A DNA stretch of 34,260 nt from Lachnospiraceae bacterium (GTDB lineage: Bacteria > Bacillota > Clostridia > Lachnospirales > Lachnospiraceae), in assembly GCA_017433725.1 (NCBI GenBank), contig JAFRGQ010000062.1:1-34260 (forward strand), written 5' to 3'. The position numbers and the translations under genes were made by a program. Each line of letters opens with the position of its first letter. Position 1 is the first letter of the stretch. Below are positions 8,953 to 16,087 of the stretch, piece after piece. The notes below the pieces were generated by a model. It was given only the letters and a program-made list of their open reading frames with translations. It was not told where the DNA came from and did not search any database.

Positions 8953-10102
8953 ATGGTAGAGTTAGATCCGATCAGATACGAACTGAATTCCTACGACGAA
9001 CCTTTAGTTGAAATGAGGGATTCACTTTAACCTCGCTATCAAAGAAAAGCGAATTCAGGAATTAAACAGAGAAATGGAAGATCCTCATCTCTGGGATAAT
9101 CCGGATGAGGCACAGAAGAAAACCAAACTGCTTGCCAGTCTGAAAGCTGATGTGAGCGGATATGATGAACTTATCGCGGCACGCGATGATATCCGTGACA
9201 TGATCGAGATGGCTGACGAGGAACCGGATCCGGCCCTTGTTCCGGAAGTGCAGGAAATGTTCGATGCGTTCAAGGCTAAGTTCGAGAAGATCCGCATGAA
9301 GACACTCCTTTCCGGCGAATATGACAACTGCAACGCGATTATCACGCTGCATGCCGGAACGGGCGGAACCGAAGCGATGGACTGGACAAATATGCTTTAC
9401 CGCATGTACACGAGATGGTGCGAAGCGCATGGGTATTCCTATGAAGTGCTGGATATACTCGAGGGCGATGAAGCGGGTCTCAAATCCGTTACATTCCAGG
9501 TCAACGGAGAGAATGCTTACGGCATGCTGAAATCCGAGCACGGTGTTCACAGGCTTGTGCGTATTTCCCCGTTCAATGCCAACGGCAAGCGGCAGACATC
9601 CTTCTCCGCATGCGAAGTCATGCCGGACATCGAAGAGGATCTCGATATAGAAATCGATCCGAAGGATATCCGCATCGATACCTATCGTTCATCCGGTGCG
9701 GGCGGTCAGCATATCAATAAGACGAGTTCTGCGATTCGAATCACGCATTTCCCGACCGGTATCGTCGTGACTTGCCAGAATGAGCGGTCCCAGTTCCAGA
9801 ATAAAGACAAGGCTTTCCAGGAACTGAAGATTAAGCTCTTCATGCTCAAGAAGCAGCAGAATGCGGACAAGCTTGATGATATCCGCGGAAAGGTGACAGA
9901 GATTGCATGGGGCAATCAGATCCGTTCTTATTTCCTTCAGCCGTATCAGCTGATCAAGGATCTCAGGACAAATGAAGAGCAGACCAACGCTCAGAAAGTC
10001 CTCGACGGAGACATTGACCCGTTCATCAATGCTTTCCTCAAATGGGAGGCGCTTGGCGGCAGAGCCAGAGAAGCAGCCGCAGATGCCACGGCAATTCGGT
10101 AA
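8953..10102 (+). CDS. prfB: Peptide chain release factor 2, expressed by +1 frameshift
   Basis: RF2 ends translation at UGA and UAA. The gene is in two frames. A 25-codon frame-0 segment (ATG at 8953, preceded by GAGGGTGAG) ends at TAA 9028-9030. After a +1 shift on CTT T, reading continues from AAC at 9029 to 10102. The joined product is 382 residues. Joining is supported by family numbering: the SPF stop-recognition motif falls at residues 205-207 and GGQ, the peptidyl-transferase motif, at 250-252, the same numbers as in E. coli RF2. The sequence after the shift (NLAIKEKRIQELNREM, then DPHLWDNP) is the normal RF2 N-terminal helix. The odd point is that the frameshift stop is TAA, not TGA. 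A conventional caller would start at the internal ATG 9074 and lose 40 residues. Confidence 0.95.
9016..9031 (+). promoter_or_regulatory. prfB programmed +1 frameshift site with UAA stop
   Basis: The internal Shine-Dalgarno-like AGGGA begins at 9016, exactly 9 nt before the slippery CTT at 9025-9027, as in the classical site (AGGGGG-UAU-CUU). The stop that follows is TAA (9028-9030) followed by C (9031). The classical site reads CUU UGA C and yields Asp after the shift; here the shift yields Asn from AAC. The SD-like stretch is also shorter than the classical AGGGGG. Confidence 0.9.
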
Positions 10103-10114
10103 TTTGCTTCTCCA

Positions 10115-10184
10115 GGGTCAGGCGACAATGCTTGCATGGTCATCTGACCCGCCAATCAAAGTTTGAAAGTTTTCTTTCAAACTT
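10115..10184. other. Two inverted repeats between prfB and hom
   Basis: GGGTCAG (10115-10121) pairs with CTGACCC (10144-10150). A perfect 11-bp dyad, AAGTTTGAAAG at 10159-10169 and its complement at 10174-10184, encloses a TTTT loop. Neither is followed by a T-run, so these are not standard intrinsic terminators. The second dyad ends 26 nt before the hom ATG and could be an operator, an RNA-stability hairpin or a weak terminator. Confidence 0.6.
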
Positions 10185-10210
10185 AAGAATAAATAAGGCA
10201 GGGTAACAAA

Positions 10211-11413
10211 ATGATTAATGTTGCGATTTTAGGGTATGGTACAGTAGGAGCAGGCGTTTACCGCGTTCTAAATATGAACAGGGAGACCATTGCCAGACGG
10301 ACAGGAGAAGAAATCTATGTTAAGTACGTTCTCGACCTGCGCGAGTTCCCGGGAGATCCGGCTCAGGAAGTCCTGACACATGACTACAATGACATCCTGA
10401 GCGATCCTGAGGTCAAGATCGTCGTGGAGACAATGGGAGGTCTTCGCCCTGCATACATGTTTACGAAGCAGGCTCTCGAAGCCGGTAAGAGCGTATGCAC
10501 ATCCAACAAGGAGCTGGTTGCGGAGCATGGATTGGAACTGCGCGATGTAGCGAAAGCCAATAACGTCAACTATCTCTTTGAAGCGAGCTGCGGCGGCGGA
10601 ATTCCGATCATCCATGCACTTGACAATGCCCTTACAGCGGACGAGATCGATGCCGTGACCGGTATCCTGAACGGAACGACGAACTACATTTTGACACAGA
10701 TGGCTGTCGAAAATGAAGACTTCGCCGAGGCTCTCAAAGGTGCACAGAAGAACGGTTATGCCGAGCTGCACCCGGAAGCTGATATTGAAGGATGGGATGC
10801 ATGCCGAAAAATCGCGATTCTTTCATCCCTTGCGTACGGGAAATACATTTCCTATAAAAATGTATATACCGAGGGTATTACCAATATTGATACACTGGAC
10901 ATTGCCTATGCAAAGGCTCTTGGGCTGAAAATCAAGCTGCTTGCTGCCAGCAAACGGACAGAGAGCGGAACCTGGGCGATGGTCGCTCCGAGACTCGTGG
11001 ATAAGAGCAACATGCTCTACCACGTGGAGGGCGTTCTGAACGCAGTTTATGTACACGGTAATGCGCTCGGCGATTGTATTCTCTACGGCAGCGGTGCGGG
11101 AAGCCTTCCGACGGCGAGCGCTGTGGCGGGTGATGTCATTTCCGCAGCACGCAATCATGGCAGGCCGCTTCCCTCCGACTGGTCCGACGAGGTACTGGAG
11201 CTTCTTCCGATCGACGAAGTCCGCAATACATTCTTTGTGCGCTTCTCCGGAAGTGAGGAGGAGGCCGAGGCTGCATTCGGTAAGATCGACGCGGTCCGTA
11301 TACCCGAGGCGGAAGGCGAGTTCGGATTCTTTACGGCTGAGCTCAGCGAGAAGGAGTTCCGCGATAGCGCAGAAAAGAGCGGCAAGGTTATCAAGGCGAT
11401 CCGCAGAGCGTGA
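10211..11413 (+). CDS. hom: Homoserine dehydrogenase
   Basis: This NAD(P)-dependent enzyme reduces aspartate semialdehyde to homoserine, the branch point to threonine and methionine. It has 400 residues. A Rossmann fold opens the protein (ILGYGTVGAGV, 6-16). The signature EASCGGGIP and GILNGTTNYIL follows, and the substrate-binding region contains HPEADIEGWDACRKIAIL. After about residue 335 there is only a compact domain of some 65 residues (TFFVRFSG to the end) in place of the full ACT domain of about 430-residue homologues. Feedback control by threonine may therefore differ, which is inference. The ATG follows AAGGCAGGG. lysC lies downstream in the same direction but behind a terminator and with its own promoter. 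Confidence 0.95.
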   Translation: MINVAILGYGTVGAGVYRVLNMNRETIARRTGEEIYVKYVLDLREFPGDPAQEVLTHDYNDILSDPEVKIVVETMGGLRPAYMFTKQALEAGKSVCTSNKELVAEHGLELRDVAKANNVNYLFEASCGGGIPIIHALDNALTADEIDAVTGILNGTTNYILTQMAVENEDFAEALKGAQKNGYAELHPEADIEGWDACRKIAILSSLAYGKYISYKNVYTEGITNIDTLDIAYAKALGLKIKLLAASKRTESGTWAMVAPRLVDKSNMLYHVEGVLNAVYVHGNALGDCILYGSGAGSLPTASAVAGDVISAARNHGRPLPSDWSDEVLELLPIDEVRNTFFVRFSGSEEEAEAAFGKIDAVRIPEAEGEFGFFTAELSEKEFRDSAEKSGKVIKAIRRA

Positions 11414-11545
11414 TACGATCGTACGAAAGCTTCGCATTAAGGCAGGCGCTTCGCATCATGCGCGGCGCGGCAAGAACGCCGAGGCGTTCTGGATAGAATC
11501 AGGAGTATGCCGTAAGAATATGCCCGACCTGTAATCAGAATAGTG

Positions 11546-11597
11546 ACAGCCGAAGATGGCGATGTACTTACACATATGCCTGCCTTCGGCTGTTTTT
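11546..11597 (+). terminator. Intrinsic terminator after hom
   Basis: ACAGCCGAAG (11546-11555) and CTTCGGCTGT (11584-11593) form a perfect 10-bp stem. The 28-nt interior can pair further (GGC/GCC, ATGT/ACAT). A run of T ends at 11597. The 130 nt between the hom stop and this hairpin hold no recognisable gene. Confidence 0.85.
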
Positions 11598-11778
11598 CAT
11601 TGTTAGGGTAAAAACCGGTTTTCTCGAAAGCACCCTGTTTTGCATTATCAGGGAAATACCGTTTTCCCCGGAAATACCCTGTTTTTCATTGCCCGGGAAA
11701 TACCGTTTTCCTCGGAAATACCCTGTTTTTCATTGCTCGGGAAATACTGTTTTCCTCGGAAATACTCAGTTTTTCACA
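11590..11778. repeat. 44-bp tandem repeat array, about 4.3 copies
   Basis: The element CTGTTTTTCATTG recurs, with variants, at 11590, 11635, 11679, 11723 and 11767, a spacing of 45, 44, 44 and 44. The companion GGGAAATACC element recurs at 11606 (degenerate), 11651, 11695 and 11739. Each unit holds GGAAATACC twice, first followed by GTTTTCC and then by CTGTTTTTC, so the unit is itself a diverged doublet. The first copy of the T-rich part is the tail of the hom terminator. The copies become imperfect at both ends. No reading frame here is credible. Confidence 0.92.
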
Positions 11779-11794
11779 TAGTTGTCACAAATAT

Positions 11795-11823
11795 TTGCAA
11801 ATCTGCAATCCTTGTATTATAAT
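11795..11823 (+). promoter_or_regulatory. Promoter for lysC
   Basis: TTGCAA (11795-11800) and a perfect TATAAT (11818-11823) are 17 bp apart. A start near 11830 leaves a leader of about 77 nt, too short for a lysine riboswitch. The leader has a small GAGC/GCTC hairpin and a GGAGG ribosome-binding site before the ATG. Confidence 0.8.
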
Positions 11824-11906
11824 CGCATTGTTTACAGACTCTTGGGACCGGATTCTGATTCGGAAGGAGCATTTGCTCGTAGAGAGAGACAACCGGAGGA
11901 CAAAAA

Positions 11907-13115
11907 ATGCTTATTGTTAAGAAGTTCGGCGGCACATCAGTGGGATCGCCCGAACGAATCATGAATGTTGCAATCCGTTGCGTTGAGGATTTTAAGAAAG
12001 GTCACGATGTGGTCGTTGTCCTTTCCGCAATGGGAAAGACTACAGATGAATTGATCGAGCTGGCTCACAAGGTAAACCCAAAGCCACCTAAGAGAGAGCT
12101 CGATATGCTGATGACGACCGGTGAGCAGGTCTCTGTCGCGATGATGGCCATGGCGATGGATTCACTTGGAGTCCGCGCCGTATCCCTCAATGCATATCAG
12201 GTTGCAATGCATACGACAAGCCGTTACGGCAATGCCCGTTTAAAGAGAATAGACAGCGACAGAATCAGACATGAACTGGAAGATCACAAGATCGTCATAG
12301 TGACAGGCTTCCAGGGCATCAACAAGTATGATGATTATACAACACTCGGCCGCGGCGGATCGGATACGACAGCGGTTGCTCTCGCAGCAGCGCTCCATGC
12401 TGATGCCTGCGAAATCTACACGGACGTTGACGGCGTTTATACATGCGATCCGAGAATCGTAAAAAGTGCAAGAAAGCTTAAGGAGATCACGTATGACGAG
12501 ATGCTTGAGCTCGCAACGCTGGGTGCCGGCGTGCTTCACAACCGTTCTGTGGAGATGGCAAAGAAATATGGTGTTACGCTTGTAGTAAGATCCAGCCTGA
12601 ATTATTCGGAAGGCACACTTGTTAAGGAGGATACAAAAGTGGAGAGAATGTTGATCAGCGGTGTTGCTGTAGATAAAAATGCGGATCGTATTTCCGTAAT
12701 CGGCCTCAAGGATCAGCCGGGCGTTGCATTCAGACTTTTTGATGTTCTCGCGAAAGCCAACGTCAATGTCGATATGATCCTTCAGTCTATCGGTCGTGAC
12801 GGTACAAAGGATATTTCTTTCACTTGCGATGACGGAGCGATTGATGACGCCATTAAGGCGCTTGAGGCAAATAAAGAACGTCTCGGCTATAAGAGCCTCG
12901 ATACACTTGAAGATGTTGCCAAAGTCTCCATCGTCGGCGCCGGCATGATGTCTCATCCGGGCGTAGCAGCCAAAATGTTTGAGGCTCTTTACAATGCAGG
13001 CATCAACATCAACATGATTTCTACATCTGAAATTCGTGTCACAGTCCTGATTAGAGAGAAGGAAGCCGAGAGAGCAGCGGAGGCAATTCACGATCTGTTC
13101 GACCTCGGAGACTGA
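11907..13115 (+). CDS. lysC: Aspartate kinase
   Basis: This enzyme phosphorylates aspartate, the first step to lysine, threonine and methionine. It has 402 residues, normal for monofunctional aspartokinase. The N-terminal KFGGTSVGS (6-14) is the family signature. The kinase core includes TTGEQVS, GFQGIN, TTLGRGGSDTTA and the metal/ATP region YTDVDGVYTCDPRIV. Two C-terminal ACT domains follow (from about residue 265: ISVIGLKDQPGVAFRLFD; and from about 340: VSIVGAGMMSHPGVAAKMFEAL), so allosteric inhibition by pathway amino acids is expected. The start is set by GGAGGACAAAAA before the ATG. Together with hom it forms an aspartate-family amino acid locus, although the two genes appear to be separate transcription units. 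Confidence 0.96.
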   Translation: MLIVKKFGGTSVGSPERIMNVAIRCVEDFKKGHDVVVVLSAMGKTTDELIELAHKVNPKPPKRELDMLMTTGEQVSVAMMAMAMDSLGVRAVSLNAYQVAMHTTSRYGNARLKRIDSDRIRHELEDHKIVIVTGFQGINKYDDYTTLGRGGSDTTAVALAAALHADACEIYTDVDGVYTCDPRIVKSARKLKEITYDEMLELATLGAGVLHNRSVEMAKKYGVTLVVRSSLNYSEGTLVKEDTKVERMLISGVAVDKNADRISVIGLKDQPGVAFRLFDVLAKANVNVDMILQSIGRDGTKDISFTCDDGAIDDAIKALEANKERLGYKSLDTLEDVAKVSIVGAGMMSHPGVAAKMFEALYNAGININMISTSEIRVTVLIREKEAERAAEAIHDLFDLGD

Positions 13116-13323
13116 TGTACACAAATTGTTAATAAATTAGAGGTATTGGCGGGGTCTAACTGTTACAAATCGTTCATTTTTTATTGGGAATATGGACATA
13201 CAGAGTTCATAAAGAGACTTTAATATATAGCATGTAAAGCAAGAGATGACTTGTATAAAGAGCCAATTACCTTTTTCTTTTTCATTATCCGTCGGGAGAC
13301 GGAACTCCTTCCCTTTATAAATT
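13116..13323. other. Gene-free stretch after lysC
   Basis: An AT-rich stretch of 208 nt without a credible reading frame. It holds one small hairpin, CCGTC (13289-13293) with GACGG (13298-13302). The first good terminator after lysC starts only at 13324, so either lysC has a long 3' untranslated region or a small RNA is encoded here. I see no clear promoter to support the second choice. Confidence 0.5.
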
Positions 13324-13358
13324 AAGAGGCCGCACTGCCATGCGGCTTCTTATTTTTT
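13324..13358 (+). terminator. Intrinsic terminator, plus strand
   Basis: An 11-bp stem (13324-13334 with 13341-13351, one G-T wobble) around a CTGCCA loop is followed by A and a run of six T (13353-13358). It would end the lysC transcript. Confidence 0.85.
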
Positions 13359-13381
13359 GCGTTGTAGGAAATATAGGAAAT

Positions 13382-13415
13382 AAAAAAAGAGACAGATGAA
13401 ACATCCGTCTCTTTT
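13382..13415 (-). terminator. Terminator of the ferredoxin gene
   Basis: Read on the minus strand, AAAAGAGACGGATG pairs imperfectly with CATCTGTCTCTTTT, around a short loop, and runs into seven T. It lies 22 nt after the ferredoxin stop. Its sequence is nearly symmetric and may also stop plus-strand transcription. Confidence 0.85.
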
Positions 13416-13436
13416 AGGCAGTTCTGATCGTGTTTA

Positions 13437-13607
13437 TCAGCCTTCAGAAATAGCTTCTGTCGGGCATACGCCAGCGCATGTGCCGCAATCAAGGCATGCA
13501 TCTGCATCGATTACATAATGATCTTCACCCATAGAAATAGCGCCTACCGGGCACTCAGCTTCACATGTTCCGCAGCTTACGCAGTCATCAGAAATTACAT
13601 ATGCCAT
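13437..13607 (-). CDS. 2[4Fe-4S] ferredoxin
   Basis: A 56-residue clostridial-type ferredoxin, a soluble low-potential electron carrier. Two cluster motifs are seen: CVSCGTCEAECP and CLDCGTCAGVCP, that is CX2CX2CX3CP twice, each Cys quartet complete. The ATG at 13607 is chosen over an in-frame ATG five codons upstream, because that upstream ATG is part of the ATGGAGG Shine-Dalgarno sequence, at normal distance from 13607. The gene stands alone, with a terminator behind it. Its acidic composition fits the family. The partner enzyme cannot be told from the window. Confidence 0.96.
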   Translation of the reverse strand: MAYVISDDCVSCGTCEAECPVGAISMGEDHYVIDADACLDCGTCAGVCPTEAISEG

Positions 13608-13654
13608 AGTAAATACCTCCATTAATAAAATACATAAGTATTCTTGTTGAGTTT

Positions 13655-13684
13655 ATTTTAAGACCCAGTCACAAGGTTATTCAA
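13655..13684 (-). promoter_or_regulatory. Possible promoter of the ferredoxin gene
   Basis: On the minus strand TTGAAT (13684-13679) and TAAAAT (13660-13655) are 18 bp apart, giving a leader of about 40 nt. The -35 match is moderate. Confidence 0.42.
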
Positions 13685-13841
13685 GACAAACCGTAAACAA
13701 TATATGTGCAATTTGCAATACAGTTGGTTAGAATTGAACAACTTCTGAAATTTCAGGCAACAATCTGCAGTTTTAATAAATATACAGAAATTTTACTTCT
13801 AATCGAAGATATGTGGCTGACCCTTTACGGAAAATATCACA

Positions 13842-13871
13842 TTTACATTGTGAGGGAGAATAGGTTATACT
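13842..13871 (+). promoter_or_regulatory. Promoter for mecA
   Basis: TTTACA (13842-13847) is followed by TTATAC (17 bp) or TATACT (18 bp, 13866-13871). A start near 13878 gives a leader of about 80 nt. The rest of the stretch between ferredoxin and mecA is AT-rich and without features. Confidence 0.6.
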
Positions 13872-13956
13872 TTACTTACGGAGAACATTAACTGTCATCA
13901 GGCTGAATACCGAAAGCGTATGTACGGTCGGATAACAGCCGGGAAAGTGTGACGTT

Positions 13957-14721
13957 ATGAAGATAGAGAAAATCAGTGAAAACCAGATTCGCTGCACTCT
14001 GACGGCAGCTGATCTTGAAGAAAGAAAGATAAAACTCTCTGAGCTGGTCTACGGCGGCGAGAAAGCCCGCAGTTTATTCAGAGATATGATGATAGAGGCA
14101 TACCAGAAATTCGGATTTCTGGCTGATAATATCCCGCTTATGATAGAAGCTGTGCCGATGAGCTCCGAGGGGCTGGTCCTGCTCATCACCAAAGTGGAAG
14201 ATCCGGAAGAGCTTGATACACGCTTTTCCCGGTTCACTATGCCCCGAGAAGCCGGAAAGGGTGACAGGGAGCTGACCGGGGCGGATGATATCCTTGATAC
14301 GATTCACAAGATTTATGAATCGAAGGTGAAGGCGTCCCAGCGCAATAAGAATAAGGAACAGGACAACGGGAAGGTATCCGGCGCCGACATTGTGAGCGAG
14401 GATGCCGACGGAGATAAGAAGGTCGACATCGTAAGTTGCTATCAGTTTCCGGATATGGACACCGTTATTTCGACTGCCGGCGCGCTTGGAGGGTTCTATA
14501 CGGGACCGAATACCCTTTACAAAATCAGAAAGACCGGAAAGTTCCAGCTGGTCGTTCATCGGGGAGAGCATACTGCCGAGGACTTCAATCGTGTGTGCAA
14601 CATACTGTATGAATATGGAGAAAAACGCCCGTATTCTGCGGCACAGGAAGCGTATCTGGCAGAGCATGAGGAGCTTATTATTCGTGATGAGGCGCTTCAG
14701 AAGCTGGCGATGCTCCTGTAA
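13957..14721 (+). CDS. mecA: MecA-like adaptor protein for Clp protease
   Basis: A 254-residue adaptor of the MecA/NegD family, which recruits substrates to the ClpC unfoldase. The N-terminal substrate-binding domain begins MKIEKISENQIRCTLTAADL and continues through FRDMMIEAYQKFGF (about 1-90). A charged, Lys/Asp-rich linker (about 105-155) joins it to the C-terminal ClpC-binding domain (CYQFPDMDTVI, LYKIRKTGKFQLVVHRG, about 158-254). The N- and C-terminal signatures are both present and the length is usual. The ribosome-binding site is weak (GGGAAAG). No clp gene is nearby. It is monocistronic: its own promoter lies upstream and a strong terminator follows. Confidence 0.9.
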   Translation: MKIEKISENQIRCTLTAADLEERKIKLSELVYGGEKARSLFRDMMIEAYQKFGFLADNIPLMIEAVPMSSEGLVLLITKVEDPEELDTRFSRFTMPREAGKGDRELTGADDILDTIHKIYESKVKASQRNKNKEQDNGKVSGADIVSEDADGDKKVDIVSCYQFPDMDTVISTAGALGGFYTGPNTLYKIRKTGKFQLVVHRGEHTAEDFNRVCNILYEYGEKRPYSAAQEAYLAEHEELIIRDEALQKLAMLL

Positions 14722-14853
14722 ATGAGTTCACGTGTCAGAACAGATCAAAGAGACATGCATAAGCTTTATAGCTTTGAAGCTAAAACGGTCTCAGTGAGAT
14801 ATGTCACGCTTTGCGTTTGCCTGAACTTGATTTTGTTTATTCTCATATAAAAG

Positions 14854-14922
14854 AAAAGGGCTGCTCCGTCAACAGTTCCGGCATGTACTGCTTTGGAAAT
14901 GTTGGCGGAACAGCCCTTTTTT
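14854..14922. terminator. Bidirectional terminator between mecA and the DUF1858 gene
   Basis: AAAAGGGCTG (from 14854) pairs with CAGCCCTTTT (14911-14920). The stem extends inward through TCCG/CGGA and CAACA/TGTTG with small bulges. A-runs and T-runs flank both sides, so it can stop the converging mecA and DUF1858 transcripts. The 130 nt between the mecA stop and this hairpin show no gene. Confidence 0.9.
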
Positions 14923-14940
14923 GCCGTTCCCTCTTAAATA

Positions 14941-15174
14941 TCAAAGGTAAGTATTCTCATTCGTCTCTTCCGGATGTGCTTCGATATACTCGTTCAGCTC
15001 TTTCAGAACGATTTCCGGATCAATTCCGTGTACCCATGCAGCCTCTTCGACTGTCTCGCCCTGCGAAGCGGGGCATCCGAGACAATGCATTCCCATTCCG
15101 AAAAATACCGGTGCAACATTCATGTTGATCGCGAGAACTTCGCCGATCGTCATATCTTTGGTGATCTTTGCCAT
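14941..15174 (-). CDS. DUF1858 domain protein (CxxC, possible redox/metal role)
   Basis: A 77-residue small protein that is nearly all DUF1858 domain. It opens MAKITKDMTIGEVL, has the family hallmark GMHCLGCPASQGETVEEAAWVHGID (shown here by its CxxC and VEEAA core), and ends in an acidic helix. The domain is common in anaerobes, often beside redox or hybrid-cluster proteins; its biochemical role is not firmly known, and the CxxC suggests thiol or metal chemistry. The ATG at 15174 is chosen because GGAGG lies 8 nt before it; a longer frame upstream has no domain match. It has its own likely promoter and shares a terminator with mecA. Confidence 0.88.
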   Translation of the reverse strand: MAKITKDMTIGEVLAINMNVAPVFFGMGMHCLGCPASQGETVEEAAWVHGIDPEIVLKELNEYIEAHPEETNENTYL

Positions 15175-15199
15175 TTCATCATCCTCCATACCTGTTTTT

Positions 15200-15283
15200 C
15201 GCTGCTTTTTGCAGCGTGTATAAGCAATATCATATAGTTTATAAAATGTTATCTCTATACGGTGTTGATATTTTAACTTGAAA
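15200..15283 (-). promoter_or_regulatory. Promoter and leader hairpin of the DUF1858 gene
   Basis: On the minus strand TTTCAA (15283-15278) and TATAGA (15259-15254) are 18 bp apart. The leader contains a 6-bp hairpin, CGCTGC/GCAGCG with a five-base loop (15216-15200), just upstream of the ribosome-binding site. Confidence 0.45.
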
Positions 15284-15305
15284 TATTGCGAAATGCAAGA
15301 GGGAC

Positions 15306-15396
15306 ATTCTCTGAAACGGGCAAAACGGGTTCTCCTATGCATAGGTGCCAGGGATGAGATTCGTTTCAAACAATTCTCCGAAACGGGCAAAACAGG
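15306..15396. repeat. 24-bp direct repeat pair with a palindrome between
   Basis: Two 24-bp copies sharing GAAACGGGCAAAAC lie at 15306-15329 and 15373-15396 and differ at two positions. Between them is a perfect 12-bp palindrome, CCTATGCATAGG (15334-15345). CGTTTC (15362-15367) also pairs with GAAACG (15380-15385). No gene is seen here. On the minus strand the element contains CCTGTTTTGC, a 10-mer also found in the first unit of the 44-bp array at 11590-11778. Confidence 0.8.
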
Positions 15397-15435
15397 CCCG
15401 CCTGTGACCGCTCTATGAAAAAGCAGAAAGCGGCA

Positions 15436-15489
15436 TCAAAAAGAGCCGCCCGGTTGTGCAGGTCAGAGACAAATATCGTGCCGGGCGGC
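15436..15489 (-). terminator. Terminator of the 79-residue orphan gene
   Basis: A perfect 9-bp GC stem (15481-15489 with 15445-15453) around a 27-nt loop is followed on the minus strand by TCTTTTTG. It lies about 48 nt after the stop of the gene at 15537-15776. Confidence 0.82.
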
Positions 15490-15536
15490 ATTTCGTATGG
15501 ATGTTTGAATTTAAAAAAGGAGATGACCTTCGGAGA

Positions 15537-15776
15537 TCAGTTTTCCGAGTCACCTAAAGCTATTCTTGTAAAGCTGATTCGCATCACCTTCCCTTCCTGA
15601 TCATATATGGGGTCCCGCATGTAAGTCGCGTTCGTGTCATAAGCTATTTTTTCTGCCAGAAACTTAGGGCTGACTTCAACGCCGTCCGGATAATAAAAAC
15701 GGCAGCCTTCTTCCTTTAGGTGTCTGAACTCCTTAAAATATGCTTTGTAACGTTTGCGGACTGACTCTTTGGACAT
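15537..15776 (-). CDS. Small hypothetical protein, 79 residues
   Basis: I do not recognise this protein. It is soluble-looking, without signal peptide or membrane helix. The N-terminal third is basic and aromatic (SVRKRYKAYFKEFRHLKEEG), followed by YYPDGVEVSPKFLAEKIAYD and a C-terminal part that looks like beta strands (EGKVMRISFTRIAL). Evidence that it is a real gene: GGAG sits before the ATG at 15776, a good promoter lies upstream (15879-15906), and a GC-rich terminator lies downstream, so it is a complete single-gene unit. There are no cysteines other than Cys25. Function cannot be assigned. Confidence 0.75.
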   Translation of the reverse strand: MSKESVRKRYKAYFKEFRHLKEEGCRFYYPDGVEVSPKFLAEKIAYDTNATYMRDPIYDQEGKVMRISFTRIALGDSEN

Positions 15777-15838
15777 AGTTATAGTGCTCCGGTTTCGTGA
15801 GAAAAGTGTTGAAAAAACATGAATTGATATGTTGCGGT

Positions 15839-15906
15839 GGGCAAAGGAATATTGCCCGGGAGGATCCTCTGTAGTCTCATTATGTATTTTTAGATTTGAA
15901 AGTCAA
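15839..15906 (-). promoter_or_regulatory. Promoter and leader hairpin of the 79-residue gene
   Basis: On the minus strand TTGACT (15906-15901) and CATAAT (15884-15879) are 16 bp apart. The leader then forms a GGGCAA/TTGCCC hairpin (15857-15839). The leader is about 95 nt long. Confidence 0.6.
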
Positions 15907-16019
15907 CAGTTTGCCTGAAAGTCCGTAATCCGGGATAAGGAATTCTCAAAAGTTTCGAAATTTGTACCATTTGGATACTTTCGGGAGCTTCTTCTTTCTT
16001 TATCTTTTAATATCGACGA

Positions 16020-16048
16020 TTTACGAAACAGAAGATTGGTGATAAAAT
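16020..16048 (+). promoter_or_regulatory. Promoter for the GH18 gene and tsaC
   Basis: TTTACG (16020-16025) and TAAAAT (16043-16048) are 17 bp apart, about 40 nt before the ATG. The stretch 15907-16019 holds nothing else I can name. Confidence 0.6.
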
Positions 16049-16087
16049 GTTCAAGACTATAGGCAAGAATGAATAAAGAGAGAATAT

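Noticed and set aside
9074-10102. prfB as a 342-residue gene starting at ATG 9074
   Set aside because: It lacks the N-terminal helix and any ribosome-binding site; the +1 frameshift model gives the correct family length and residue numbers.
10159-10184. Perfect 11-bp dyad as terminator of prfB
   Set aside because: It is AT-rich and followed by AAGAATAAATAAGG instead of a T-run; listed only as an inverted repeat.
11640-11822. 60-residue open frame in the hom-lysC gap
   Set aside because: It is a translation of the 44-bp tandem repeats, without ribosome-binding site or plausible composition.
11824-11906. Lysine riboswitch before lysC
   Set aside because: The leader from the strong promoter is only about 77 nt and lacks the five-helix architecture such a riboswitch needs.
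12240-13124. 294-residue minus-strand open frame opposite lysC
   Set aside because: Antisense shadow of lysC, Cys- and His-rich without any domain pattern or ribosome-binding site.
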